Shown here one piece after another: positions 56,551 through 64,000 of a DNA stretch of 64,000 nt. Each line of letters starts with the position of its first letter. Positions within the stretch are counted from its first letter, which is position 1. Under the pieces are notes generated by a model. That model made no database searches. It saw only the letters and a list, made by a program, of their open reading frames with translations, and was not told where the DNA came from. This DNA comes from Rhodanobacter sp. AS-Z3 (GTDB taxonomy: Bacteria; Pseudomonadota; Gammaproteobacteria; Xanthomonadales; Rhodanobacteraceae): the NCBI RefSeq assembly GCF_029224025.1, contig NZ_CP119392.1:47501-111500 (forward strand). Direction: 5' to 3'. The translations under genes were made by a program, and so were the position numbers.

Positions 56551-56641
56551 GGCGGCAACCTCGTTCGGGGAAAACAGCATAGCAGCGCATCAGCTTGCCA
56601 TCGTGAAGCGCGACGTTTCGTCCTGCATGCGAGAATGCGCC

Positions 56642-59395
56642 ATGGCCAAACTCATTCTCATCGACGGCTCGTCGTATCTGTATCGTGCCTTCCATGCGCT
56701 GCCTCCGCTGACCAACGCGCATGGCGAACCCACTGGCGCATTATTCGGCGTGGTCAACATGCTGCGCGCCACGCTGAAGGCGAAGCCGGAATATCTGGCC
56801 TTCGTCAGCGACGCGCCCGGACCGACTTTCCGCGACGACTTGTACGACCAGTACAAGGCCAACCGCCCGCCGATGCCGGATGACCTGCGCTCGCAAGTCG
56901 GACCGATGCTGGCGATCGTCGGCGCGCTGGGCTTTCCCATTCTGCGCGTGGCCGGCGTCGAGGCGGATGACGTGATCGGTACGCTGGCGGTGCAGGCCCG
57001 TGAACTGGGCATTGAAGTGGAGGTTTCCACTGGCGACAAGGACATGGCCCAGCTGGTGGGTCCGCACGTCACCCTGATCAACACCATGAGCAACACGGTG
57101 ATGAACAGCGATGGCGTGATGGAAAAATTCGGTGTGCGCCCGGATCAGATCATCGACTTTCTCGCACTCACCGGCGACAGCATCGACAACGTGCCCGGTG
57201 TACCGAAGTGCGGCCCGAAAACAGCCGCCAAGTGGCTGGCCGAATACGACTCACTCGATGGCGTGATCGCCAACGCCGACAAAATTGGGGGCAAGATCGG
57301 CGAAAGCCTGCGTGCGGCGCTGCCGCAACTGCCGCTGTCGCGCGAACTGGTCACCATCAAGACCGACGTGCCGCTGGATGTCGGCCCTACCGGGCTGGCG
57401 CAGCGCGCTGCCGATGTCGAACAGCTGCGTGAGCTTTACGCGCGCTACGAGTTCAAGGCGGCGTTGAAGGATCTGGATACGGCATCACCAGCCGCTGACG
57501 CGTCGTCGAAAGGCGACGCCACGGCGGGCTCCATAGCAACACCGGCCACCCCGACCGTCACCGACGACATTCCCGCCGCGTGGTCCGCGCCCGGTGATTA
57601 CGAACTGGTTACCACGCAAGCGCAGTTCGACGGCTGGCTGGAAAAGCTGCGTCACGCGCCGCTGATCGCGTTCGACACCGAGACCACCAGCATCGATGCG
57701 ATGCGCGCCGATATCGTCGGCCTCAGCCTGGCAGTGGAATCGGGCAAGGCCTGTTACATCCCGCTCGATCACGATTACCCGGGCGCACCGAAGCAACTGG
57801 ATCGCGAAGCTGTGCTCGCCGCACTGAAGCCGATCTTCGAAGATCCGTCCCGACCCAAGCTCGGCCAGCACGCGAAGTACGACATCAACATCCTGGCGCG
57901 CTACGGCATCGCCGTGCAGGGTGTGCAACACGATTCGATGCTCGAATCGTACGTGTGGAATGCCACGGCCACACGCCACGACATGGATTCGCTGGCCAGA
58001 AAATATCTCGGCTACGAAACGATCAAGTACGAACAGGTGGCCGGCAAGGGCGCCAAGCAGATTTCGTTCTCGCAGGTGGATCTGGACACGGCCTGCGGCT
58101 ACGCGGCCGAGGACGCGGACATCACCCTGCGCCTGCACCATGCGCTGTGGCCGAAGCTGGAGAGCGTGCCCGCCTTGCGTGACGTCTATCAGGACATCGA
58201 GATTCCGCTGGTACCGGTGCTCGCAGCGATGGAGCGCCGCGGCGTACTGATCGACGGTGCCGCCCTGCGCACGCAGAGCCAGCAGTTAGGCAAGCGCATG
58301 CTTGAATTGCAACAACAGTCCTACGCGCTGGCCGGCCACGAATTCAATCTCGACTCGCCCAAGCAGTTGCAGGCCGTGCTGTTCGACGAACTCGGCCTGG
58401 CGGCGAAATTGAAGACGCCGACCGGCCAGCCGTCGACCAACGAAGAAGCGCTGGACGCCATCGCCGATACGCACGAACTGCCGCGGCTGATCCTCGACTA
58501 CCGCAGCCTGGCCAAGCTGCGTTCCACCTACACCGACAAGCTCTCCGGCATCGTCAATCCGCGTACCGGCCGCGTACACACCAGCTATCACCAGGGCTCG
58601 GTGGCAACCGGCCGCATCTCGTCATCCGACCCGAACCTGCAGAACATTCCGGTACGCACCGAAGAAGGCCGGCGCATTCGCCAGGCCTTCATTGCGCCAC
58701 CCGGCTGGAAGGTGATGGCGGCAGACTATTCGCAGATCGAGTTGCGCATCATGGCGCACTTGTCCGGCGACGAAGGTTTGCTCAAGGCCTTTCACGAAGG
58801 CGGCGACGTGCATCGCGCCACCGCCGCCGAAGTCTTCGGACTGAAGCCTGCAGACGTCAGCACCAACCAGCGTCGCGCCGCGAAAGCGATCAACTTCGGT
58901 CTGATGTACGGCATGAGTGCGTTCGGCCTGGCCAAGCAACTGGGCGTGGATCGCGGCGAAGCCAGCGATTACATGGCGCGCTATTTCGCCCGCTACCCCG
59001 GCGTGCAAGCCTTCATGGAAGCCACCCGCGAACGCGCCCATCGCGACGGTTACGTGGAAACCATCTTTGGCCGTCGGCTGTATCTGGACAATCTCACCGC
59101 ACGCAACCAGGGCCTGCGTCAGGGCGCCGAGCGCGCAGCGGTGAATGCGCCGATGCAGGGCAGCGCCGCGGACATCATCAAGCGCGCGATGATCGCCGTG
59201 GCAGCGTGGCTGAAGGATCGCGACGACGCCCACATGCTGATGCAGGTACACGACGAACTGGTGTTCGAGGTGCGTGCCGATGCTGTCGAAGCGGTGCGTG
59301 CCGGCGTGATCGAGCGAATGTCCGGCGCCGCTGAACTGGCCGTGCCGCTGGTGGTCGACGTGGGTGTGGGTAAGAACTGGGACGAGGCGCACTGA
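56642..59395 (+). CDS. polA: DNA polymerase I
   Basis: Repair and Okazaki-fragment polymerase. It has 917 residues. The 5'-3' nuclease domain opens MAKLILIDGSSYLYRAFHAL; the proofreading domain has IAFDTETTSIDAM near residue 341, so exonuclease acids are present; the polymerase domain has DYSQIELRIMAHLSGDEG (motif A, about 694), RAAKAINFGLMYGMSAFG (motif B) and MQVHDELVFEV (motif C, about 868). The start ATG at 56642 follows the divergent spacer. The next feature downstream is a predicted small RNA. Confidence 0.98.
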   Translation: MAKLILIDGSSYLYRAFHALPPLTNAHGEPTGALFGVVNMLRATLKAKPEYLAFVSDAPGPTFRDDLYDQYKANRPPMPDDLRSQVGPMLAIVGALGFPILRVAGVEADDVIGTLAVQARELGIEVEVSTGDKDMAQLVGPHVTLINTMSNTVMNSDGVMEKFGVRPDQIIDFLALTGDSIDNVPGVPKCGPKTAAKWLAEYDSLDGVIANADKIGGKIGESLRAALPQLPLSRELVTIKTDVPLDVGPTGLAQRAADVEQLRELYARYEFKAALKDLDTASPAADASSKGDATAGSIATPATPTVTDDIPAAWSAPGDYELVTTQAQFDGWLEKLRHAPLIAFDTETTSIDAMRADIVGLSLAVESGKACYIPLDHDYPGAPKQLDREAVLAALKPIFEDPSRPKLGQHAKYDINILARYGIAVQGVQHDSMLESYVWNATATRHDMDSLARKYLGYETIKYEQVAGKGAKQISFSQVDLDTACGYAAEDADITLRLHHALWPKLESVPALRDVYQDIEIPLVPVLAAMERRGVLIDGAALRTQSQQLGKRMLELQQQSYALAGHEFNLDSPKQLQAVLFDELGLAAKLKTPTGQPSTNEEALDAIADTHELPRLILDYRSLAKLRSTYTDKLSGIVNPRTGRVHTSYHQGSVATGRISSSDPNLQNIPVRTEEGRRIRQAFIAPPGWKVMAADYSQIELRIMAHLSGDEGLLKAFHEGGDVHRATAAEVFGLKPADVSTNQRRAAKAINFGLMYGMSAFGLAKQLGVDRGEASDYMARYFARYPGVQAFMEATRERAHRDGYVETIFGRRLYLDNLTARNQGLRQGAERAAVNAPMQGSAADIIKRAMIAVAAWLKDRDDAHMLMQVHDELVFEVRADAVEAVRAGVIERMSGAAELAVPLVVDVGVGKNWDEAH

Positions 59396-59511
59396 GGCAC
59401 CGCGTGGCGGCGGAACAGCCATCTGTTCGTTAAGTTTTCATGGGAATGAATCGTCCATGAATTTCTTTTGGAACCGTGCAACTTTTGCTGAAAATGGCGC
59501 TCTAATCTTTC

Positions 59512-59634
59512 GGATGCACGCAACGGCATCCACGGCGGTTTCACCTCCCTGAGCCGCCACCGGCACGAACCTCTCCCCTGGGTCTTCGTGTCCGCCCTGC
59601 CCCGGATGCTTCCCCTGGCATCCGGGGCTTTTTT
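59512..59634 (+). ncRNA. Candidate sX13-like small RNA with C-rich loops
   Basis: The 318-bp gap between polA and the next gene holds no convincing coding frame but a predicted transcript of about 120 nt. A TCTAAT box at 59501-59506 would start it near 59512; the -35 is weak. The RNA would fold into a short 5' hairpin (59512-59531), a hairpin with loop CACCTCCCT (59534-59558), a hairpin with loop TCTCCCCTG (59561-59594) and a terminator hairpin with loop TTCCCCTG (59599-59628). Three C-rich loops, the size and the position after polA match what I recall of the Xanthomonas sRNA sX13, which acts on G-rich sites in target mRNAs. Confidence 0.7.
59599..59634 (+). terminator. Strong terminator ending the predicted sRNA
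   Basis: GCCCCGGATGC pairs perfectly with GCATCCGGGGC across an 8-base loop, followed by six T's. It terminates the sRNA and possibly any read-through from polA. Confidence 0.93.
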
Positions 59635-59713
59635 ATCTGTCGTTCGCGCGACCTGTACATTCCGTGCACATCGGCATTCCGATACTCGACGCACTTCAAC
59701 CAAGGGGAACATC

Positions 59714-59932
59714 ATGCGTACTGGTCTGATCATCGTTGGCATCGTCCTGGTAGCCGCCGGCATCTGGGTCGTCGCTGGCCATGCCTTCTATCAGGACACC
59801 GACACCTTGCTGCAGGTAGGTTCGGCCAAGATCACCGCCACCCATGACAAGGGCGTTCCGCAGTGGGTCGGCATTGCCGGCATCGTGGTTGGCGCCTTGC
59901 TCGCGCTCGGCGGGCTGATGCAGAAGCGCTGA
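59714..59932 (+). CDS. Small two-helix membrane protein
   Basis: A 72-residue protein with two transmembrane helices (LIIVGIVLVAAGIWVVAG and WVGIAGIVVGALLALGGLM) joined by a short polar loop (FYQDTDTLLQVGSAKITATHDKG). It resembles DUF3185-type small membrane proteins, but I cannot place it with confidence. AAGGGGA precedes the ATG at 59714. It follows the sRNA and ends 20 bp before a terminator. Confidence 0.72.
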   Translation: MRTGLIIVGIVLVAAGIWVVAGHAFYQDTDTLLQVGSAKITATHDKGVPQWVGIAGIVVGALLALGGLMQKR

Positions 59933-59951
59933 TTGAAGCGTCCAGCCATCG

Positions 59952-59978
59952 AAAACCGCCGCTTAAGCGGCGGTTTTT
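59952..59978 (+). terminator. Terminator before uvrD
   Basis: AAAACCGCCGC and GCGGCGGTTTT with a TTAA loop form a perfect 11-bp stem followed by a further T. It ends the small membrane protein gene, 26 bp before the uvrD start. Confidence 0.9.
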
Positions 59979-60003
59979 CGTTGCGCCCACTACACTAGGC
60001 ACG

Positions 60004-62304
60004 ATGGATGTCTCGTACCTGATCGACCCGCTCAACGAAGCCCAGCGCGAAGCCGTCTGCGCGCCACCCGGCCACTATCTGGTGCTGGCCGGCGCCGGCT
60101 CCGGCAAGACCCGGGTACTGACCCACCGCATCGGCTGGCTGACCCAGGCCGAAGGGGTGCCGCCGTGGGCCATCTTGGCGGTGACCTTCACCAACAAGGC
60201 GGCCGGCGAAATGCGCGCGCGACTGGACGCGTTGATCCCCGGCAGTACGCAAGGCCTCACCGTCGGTACCTTCCACGGTATCGCGCATCGTCTGCTGCGC
60301 CGACACTGGCGTGATGCCGGGCTGCCCGAAACGTTTCAGATTCTGGATTCCGACGATCAACTGCGGCTGGTGAAACGCGTGGTCGCCGGGCTGGGGCTGG
60401 ACGATGCGAAGTTTCCGCCACGTCAGGCCTGCTGGCAGATCAACAACTGGAAAGACGAAGGCAAACGCCCGGATGGCATCGAGCATCGCGATCATCCGGT
60501 TACCCACACCTTCGTCAACATCTACAAGGCGTACGAGGATGCCTGCCGCCGTGCCGGCCTTGTCGACTTTGGCGAACTGCTGCTGCGCGCGCATGAGTTG
60601 TGGCTGAAAAATCCGGCCGTACTGGAGCATTACCAGCAACGCTGGCGCCATCTGCTGGTCGACGAATTCCAGGACACCAACACGCTGCAATATGCGTGGA
60701 TTCGGGTGCTCGCCGGCGCTACCGGCCAGGTCTTCGCGGTCGGCGATGATGACCAGTCGATCTACGGCTGGCGCGGTGCCAAGGTCGAGAACATGACCCA
60801 GTTCCTGCGCGATTTTCCCGGTGCCCGCACGATCAAGCTGGAACAGAACTACCGCTCCACCTCGACCATCCTGAAAGCTGCCAACCAAGTGATCCAACGC
60901 AATGGCAGCCGTCTGGGCAAGGAGCTGTGGACCGCTGGCGATGACGGCGAACGCATTGCGCTGTACGCCGCCTACAACGAACAGGACGAGGCGCGCTTCG
61001 TGATCGAGCGCATCCGTGAATACATCGACGAACAAGGCTCGGCGAAAGACTGCGCGATCCTGTATCGCTCCAACGCGCAGTCACGCAATTTCGAAGAGCA
61101 ACTGGTCCAGCGCAAGATCGGCTACCGCGTCTATGGCGGCCAGCGCTTCTTCGAGCGCGCCGAAGTGAAGGACGCGCTAGCCTACCTGCGCCTCACCGCG
61201 AACCGCCACGACGACGCCGCGTTCGAGCGGGCCGTGAATACCCCACCGCGCGGCATCGGCGACCGTACGCTGGATATCCTGCGTCGCCGCGCCCGCAGCG
61301 AGAACGTCTCGATGTGGGAGGCCGTGCTGGGCGAACTGACCAGCGGCAACGAGCTGGCCGGGCGATCGAAGAATGCAGTGAAGGCGTTTCTTGCGCTGAT
61401 CGATGAAATGGCGCGGGCATTCGGGGGAGCAGGAAACGGGGAACAGGGAACAGCGGAAGCGGCATTCGGCACAACTGACGCTGTGGCTCCTGTTCCCCGT
61501 TCCCCGCCACCGCCAGGAAGTCCCCTTGTGGGATTCCCCGTTGCCCAGCTACTGACGCTCGCCGAACAGATCGAACACGCCATCACCCACACCGGCTTGC
61601 GCGACTTCTACGAGAAGGACAGTCGCGGCAACGCCGAGTCACGCGTGGAAAATCTGGACGAACTGATCAACGTGGCCAGCCGCTTCGAGCGCAGCAACGA
61701 AGACATCGACGCCGGCATCAGCGAACTCAATGCGTTCCTGTCCAACGCCACGCTGGAAGCGGGCGAAAGTCAGGGCGAGGCATGGGACGACTGCGTGCAG
61801 TTGATGACGCTGCACTCTGCCAAAGGGCTGGAGTTTCCGGTGGTGTTTCTGGTCGGCATGGAAGAAGGGTTGTTCCCCAGCCAGCGTTCGGTCGACGACG
61901 AAGGCCGGCTGGAAGAAGAGCGCCGGCTCGCTTATGTCGGGATCACCCGCGCCCGCGAACGGCTCATCGTTACCCATGCCGAATCACGCCGCATGCACGG
62001 CACCGAAATGCTGGCGCGGCCGTCGCGTTTCCTCAGCGAGATGCCGGCCGAACTGATTGACGAAGTACGCCCACGCGTTAACGTGACTCGACCGATGTAT
62101 GCCGGCCGCCCGCGCGAAACCTCCTCGTCACTGGAAGAGACCCTGCCGGTCAAGCTTGGCCAACGCGTCAGTCACCCCAGCTTCGGCGAAGGCGTGGTGG
62201 TCAGCGCCGAAGGCAGCGGGGCGCACACCCGCCTGCAGATCAATTTCGAAGGTGTGGGCAGCAAGTGGCTGGTAGCGGCGTATGCGAATCTGACGGCGCT
62301 GTAG
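60004..62304 (+). CDS. uvrD: DNA helicase II (UvrD) with in-frame repeat insert
   Basis: A 3'-5' superfamily 1 helicase of nucleotide-excision and mismatch repair. It has 766 residues. Walker A is AGAGSGKT at 29-36; further motifs are VDEFQDTN, GDDDQSIYGWRGA, QNYRSTSTI, LMTLHSAKGLEFPVVF and LAYVGITRARERL. The C-terminal KLGQRVSHPSFGEGVVV is the UvrD RNA-polymerase-binding (Tudor-like) tail. Between ALIDEMARAF and LTLAEQIE is a segment of about 40 residues, low in complexity and rich in Gly/Pro, that looks like a translated repeat. The start is the ATG at 60004. Confidence 0.96.
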   Translation: MDVSYLIDPLNEAQREAVCAPPGHYLVLAGAGSGKTRVLTHRIGWLTQAEGVPPWAILAVTFTNKAAGEMRARLDALIPGSTQGLTVGTFHGIAHRLLRRHWRDAGLPETFQILDSDDQLRLVKRVVAGLGLDDAKFPPRQACWQINNWKDEGKRPDGIEHRDHPVTHTFVNIYKAYEDACRRAGLVDFGELLLRAHELWLKNPAVLEHYQQRWRHLLVDEFQDTNTLQYAWIRVLAGATGQVFAVGDDDQSIYGWRGAKVENMTQFLRDFPGARTIKLEQNYRSTSTILKAANQVIQRNGSRLGKELWTAGDDGERIALYAAYNEQDEARFVIERIREYIDEQGSAKDCAILYRSNAQSRNFEEQLVQRKIGYRVYGGQRFFERAEVKDALAYLRLTANRHDDAAFERAVNTPPRGIGDRTLDILRRRARSENVSMWEAVLGELTSGNELAGRSKNAVKAFLALIDEMARAFGGAGNGEQGTAEAAFGTTDAVAPVPRSPPPPGSPLVGFPVAQLLTLAEQIEHAITHTGLRDFYEKDSRGNAESRVENLDELINVASRFERSNEDIDAGISELNAFLSNATLEAGESQGEAWDDCVQLMTLHSAKGLEFPVVFLVGMEEGLFPSQRSVDDEGRLEEERRLAYVGITRARERLIVTHAESRRMHGTEMLARPSRFLSEMPAELIDEVRPRVNVTRPMYAGRPRETSSSLEETLPVKLGQRVSHPSFGEGVVVSAEGSGAHTRLQINFEGVGSKWLVAAYANLTAL
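61432..61504. repeat. Inverted repeat inside uvrD
   Basis: GGAAACGGGGAACAGG (61432-61447) and CCTGTTCCCCGTTCCC (61489-61504) are inverted copies with one mismatch in 16. Further GGGAACA- and TTCCCC-type words flank them. It resembles extragenic GGGAA-type repeats of Xanthomonadales but is translated in frame as part of UvrD. Confidence 0.65.
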
Positions 62305-62312
62305 TTTCACGC

Positions 62313-62341
62313 ACGAGAGAAGGGCGCGAGCGCCCCTCTTT
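62313..62341. terminator. Hairpin between convergent uvrD and nirK
   Basis: GGGCG and CGCCC with a CGAG loop, followed by CTCTTTC on the plus strand. The stem is short and the T-run is broken, so terminator strength is moderate at best. It lies between two convergent stop codons. Confidence 0.5.
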
Positions 62342-62363
62342 CAAAGCATCTCTGGCTTGAGTC

Positions 62364-64000
62364 CTAGTGTCCGCCTGCAGCAGCTCGCCTGGCCTTTACG
62401 TCGCTGGCGGCAATCTGCTTGCTCTGGTTGCCCCACGATGAGCGTTCGTGATTGACGATGTCGGCAATCTCCGCGTCGTTCAACTGACCTGCAAAGGGTG
62501 GCATCGCGGTGGGATAGACCACGCCACCAATGTTCTGGCCTTGCAGCCCCTTCAGTACCGCGTCGATCTGCACGGTCGGGTCAGGATCGAGTACGGCCGC
62601 ATTCGCCTTGAGTGGCGGAAAAGCTCCGGCGATGCCTTCACCTGTCGGCTGGTGGCAGGCCGCGCAGTTCGCTCCGTAAAGCGCATCACCCTTGGCAGCA
62701 TCCACGTGATACGGACCCAGGGCCGCCGACGCTGCCGCCATGTCTGCAGCCGGCGCAGCAGCTGCCGGCGCGGCTGCGGCAACCGCCGGCTCGACCGCCG
62801 CTGCACCCTCAGCACGCACTTCAAGCACGCCGATCGCGCCAATCATCGCGTGCGCCATGTCGTGATCGACGAACGGATACTTGCCGGGGCCGGGAATGAC
62901 CAGGTCGAATACCGCACCAGCACCTGGTCCGATCGAGTAGGTCGAAACACCGCTCAACGCATGCGTGGCATCGCCATCGGGATAGACCTTGTCGAAGATC
63001 GCGCCGATCACGTGGAACGAGCTCCACAGATCCGGGCCGGCATCCACTACATACAGGCGCACGCGCTTGCCCGCGGTGGCCACCAGCGGGTGGTCGCGGT
63101 ACTGGAACGCGGCGCCGTTGAACACCACTTCGTCGGGGCGTTCCTGCGACATCTTCTCGTAGTTGGCGCCCATCAGGTGATCGGCAACCTGCTGCGTATA
63201 CCACTCGCTTTGCTCGATCACGTAACTCGCGTCGGCGGGCGGCAGCGGCGTGGCCGGGTCAACAATCAGCACGCCATACATGCCATTGGCGATATGCAGC
63301 AGTACCGGCGGTGTACCGCAGTGGTACAGGAATGCACCGGGCACCTCAGCCACGAACGAGAACTTGATCGCCTTGCCGGGCATGACCTCCACGTAGTTGT
63401 CACTCGGCGCCGTGATCGCCGCATGGAAGTCGATGGAATGCTGCATCGTGCCGCTGTTGCTGAAGGTCACATTGACCTTCTGGCCCTGACGCACGTGGAT
63501 GATCGGGCCGGGCACCGTGCCACCGAAGGTCCACGCGTTGTAGTCGACACCGCTGGCAATGGAAACCTTGCTGTCCGAGGAATCAAGGTGCACCTCGACA
63601 CTGTCACCCGTGCCGATCAGCGGCGGCAGGCGCGCATCGCGCGGATTGGCGATCGGCTGGCTGGACGCCATCGCCAGCGGGGAGACCGCCGCCGCTGCCG
63701 CCATCGGTGACGGCGACTGGACGTCCATACTGCTGTGCAGGCCGCCAATCAGGAAAACCAGCAACACCAGTACACCGAGCATGGCCGGAATCTGCACTCC
63801 CATCGGCAGGCGTTGCGGCTCCTGCGCCAGCGTTTCGCTGCTGCCCCACTCGGCGACACGGCGCCAGCGCGGCCAGCGCTTTTCGATGAAGTAGTCGAGG
63901 CTGTACGGGCTGCGGCCGCCGCGGGTGTTGATCGCGATCAGCGCCACGAAGATCAGTACATAGGTGATCGCCGTACCCATGTTGTTGGCGCCCACCGTGT
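62364..64000 (-). CDS. nirK: AniA-class copper nitrite reductase fused to cytochrome c (5' end off window)
   Basis: Reduces nitrite to nitric oxide in the periplasm. The window holds the last 543 residues and the frame stays open at the edge. Counting from 63995: a hydrophobic helix (about 6-22), a basic loop, a second helix (about 69-86), two cupredoxin domains, an Ala/Pro linker (about 397-425) and a cytochrome c domain with CAACH at 444-448 and a likely Met ligand near 498. Type 1 copper ligands are His186, Cys226, His234, Met239; type 2 are His191, His225, His382; catalytic Asp189 and His328 are present. The HCGTPPVLLHIANGM loop is the AniA (class II) form. The N-terminal helices imply a longer membrane part upstream. 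Confidence 0.93.
   Translation of the reverse strand, partial: TVGANNMGTAITYVLIFVALIAINTRGGRSPYSLDYFIEKRWPRWRRVAEWGSSETLAQEPQRLPMGVQIPAMLGVLVLLVFLIGGLHSSMDVQSPSPMAAAAAVSPLAMASSQPIANPRDARLPPLIGTGDSVEVHLDSSDSKVSIASGVDYNAWTFGGTVPGPIIHVRQGQKVNVTFSNSGTMQHSIDFHAAITAPSDNYVEVMPGKAIKFSFVAEVPGAFLYHCGTPPVLLHIANGMYGVLIVDPATPLPPADASYVIEQSEWYTQQVADHLMGANYEKMSQERPDEVVFNGAAFQYRDHPLVATAGKRVRLYVVDAGPDLWSSFHVIGAIFDKVYPDGDATHALSGVSTYSIGPGAGAVFDLVIPGPGKYPFVDHDMAHAMIGAIGVLEVRAEGAAAVEPAVAAAAPAAAAPAADMAAASAALGPYHVDAAKGDALYGANCAACHQPTGEGIAGAFPPLKANAAVLDPDPTVQIDAVLKGLQGQNIGGVVYPTAMPPFAGQLNDAEIADIVNHERSSWGNQSKQIAASDVKARRAAAGGH

Overview
This window is a chromosomal segment of a high-GC gammaproteobacterium. The gene content and order point to the Xanthomonadales, most likely a Rhodanobacter-like member of the Rhodanobacteraceae. 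The reasons are the LID-less short adenylate kinase, the order pcm-tolC-waaA-lpxL, the order accB-accC-prmA-DUF3426-fis-purH, a Xanthomonas-type small-RNA locus just after polA, and an AniA-class copper nitrite reductase with a tethered cytochrome c. The genus is inferred. No rRNA, tRNA, insertion sequence, prophage or CRISPR array was recognised, and nearly all of the window is housekeeping DNA.

Layout. 0.1-8.4 kb: DUF192 protein, rubredoxin, thiE-hemL (cofactor synthesis, translationally coupled), glyoxalase-fold protein, argD-type aminotransferase, SDR, LON-domain protein, mpl and adk. 8.5-19.1 kb: a pyrophosphate-centred stretch with PPi-type phosphofructokinase, an RcnB-like protein, a proton-pumping pyrophosphatase (hppA), and further on soluble pyrophosphatase (ppa). 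LemA/DUF2207, prolyl oligopeptidase and a prolyl-4-hydroxylase-like enzyme lie between them. 19.1-24 kb: DUF2333, a ferritin-like protein, a TetR regulator, pcm and tolC. 24-33 kb: envelope genes for lipid A/core assembly (waaA, lpxL, two glycosyltransferases, an O-antigen-ligase-type protein), a zinc-ribbon protein, a Yip1-fusion membrane protein, YceI and an ELM1-family protein. 33-43 kb: a propeller-GGDEF sensor, glnE, an LTA-synthase-type sulfatase and a SEC-C protein.

43-56 kb: groESL under a CIRCE operator, cutA, a DsbD with a duplicated periplasmic domain plus a TlpA-type thioredoxin, aroQ, accBC, prmA, DUF3426, fis, purH and an EamA protein. 56-64 kb: DUF2782, polA, a predicted small RNA with C-rich loops, a small membrane protein, uvrD carrying an in-frame repeat insertion, and a nirK-cytochrome c fusion that runs off the right edge.

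The most interesting items are the candidate sX13-like sRNA downstream of polA, the pyrophosphate-energy gene group, the tandem DsbD alpha domains, the membrane-NirK-cytochrome c fusion, the repeat-derived insert inside UvrD, and a large REP-like palindrome between accC and prmA.
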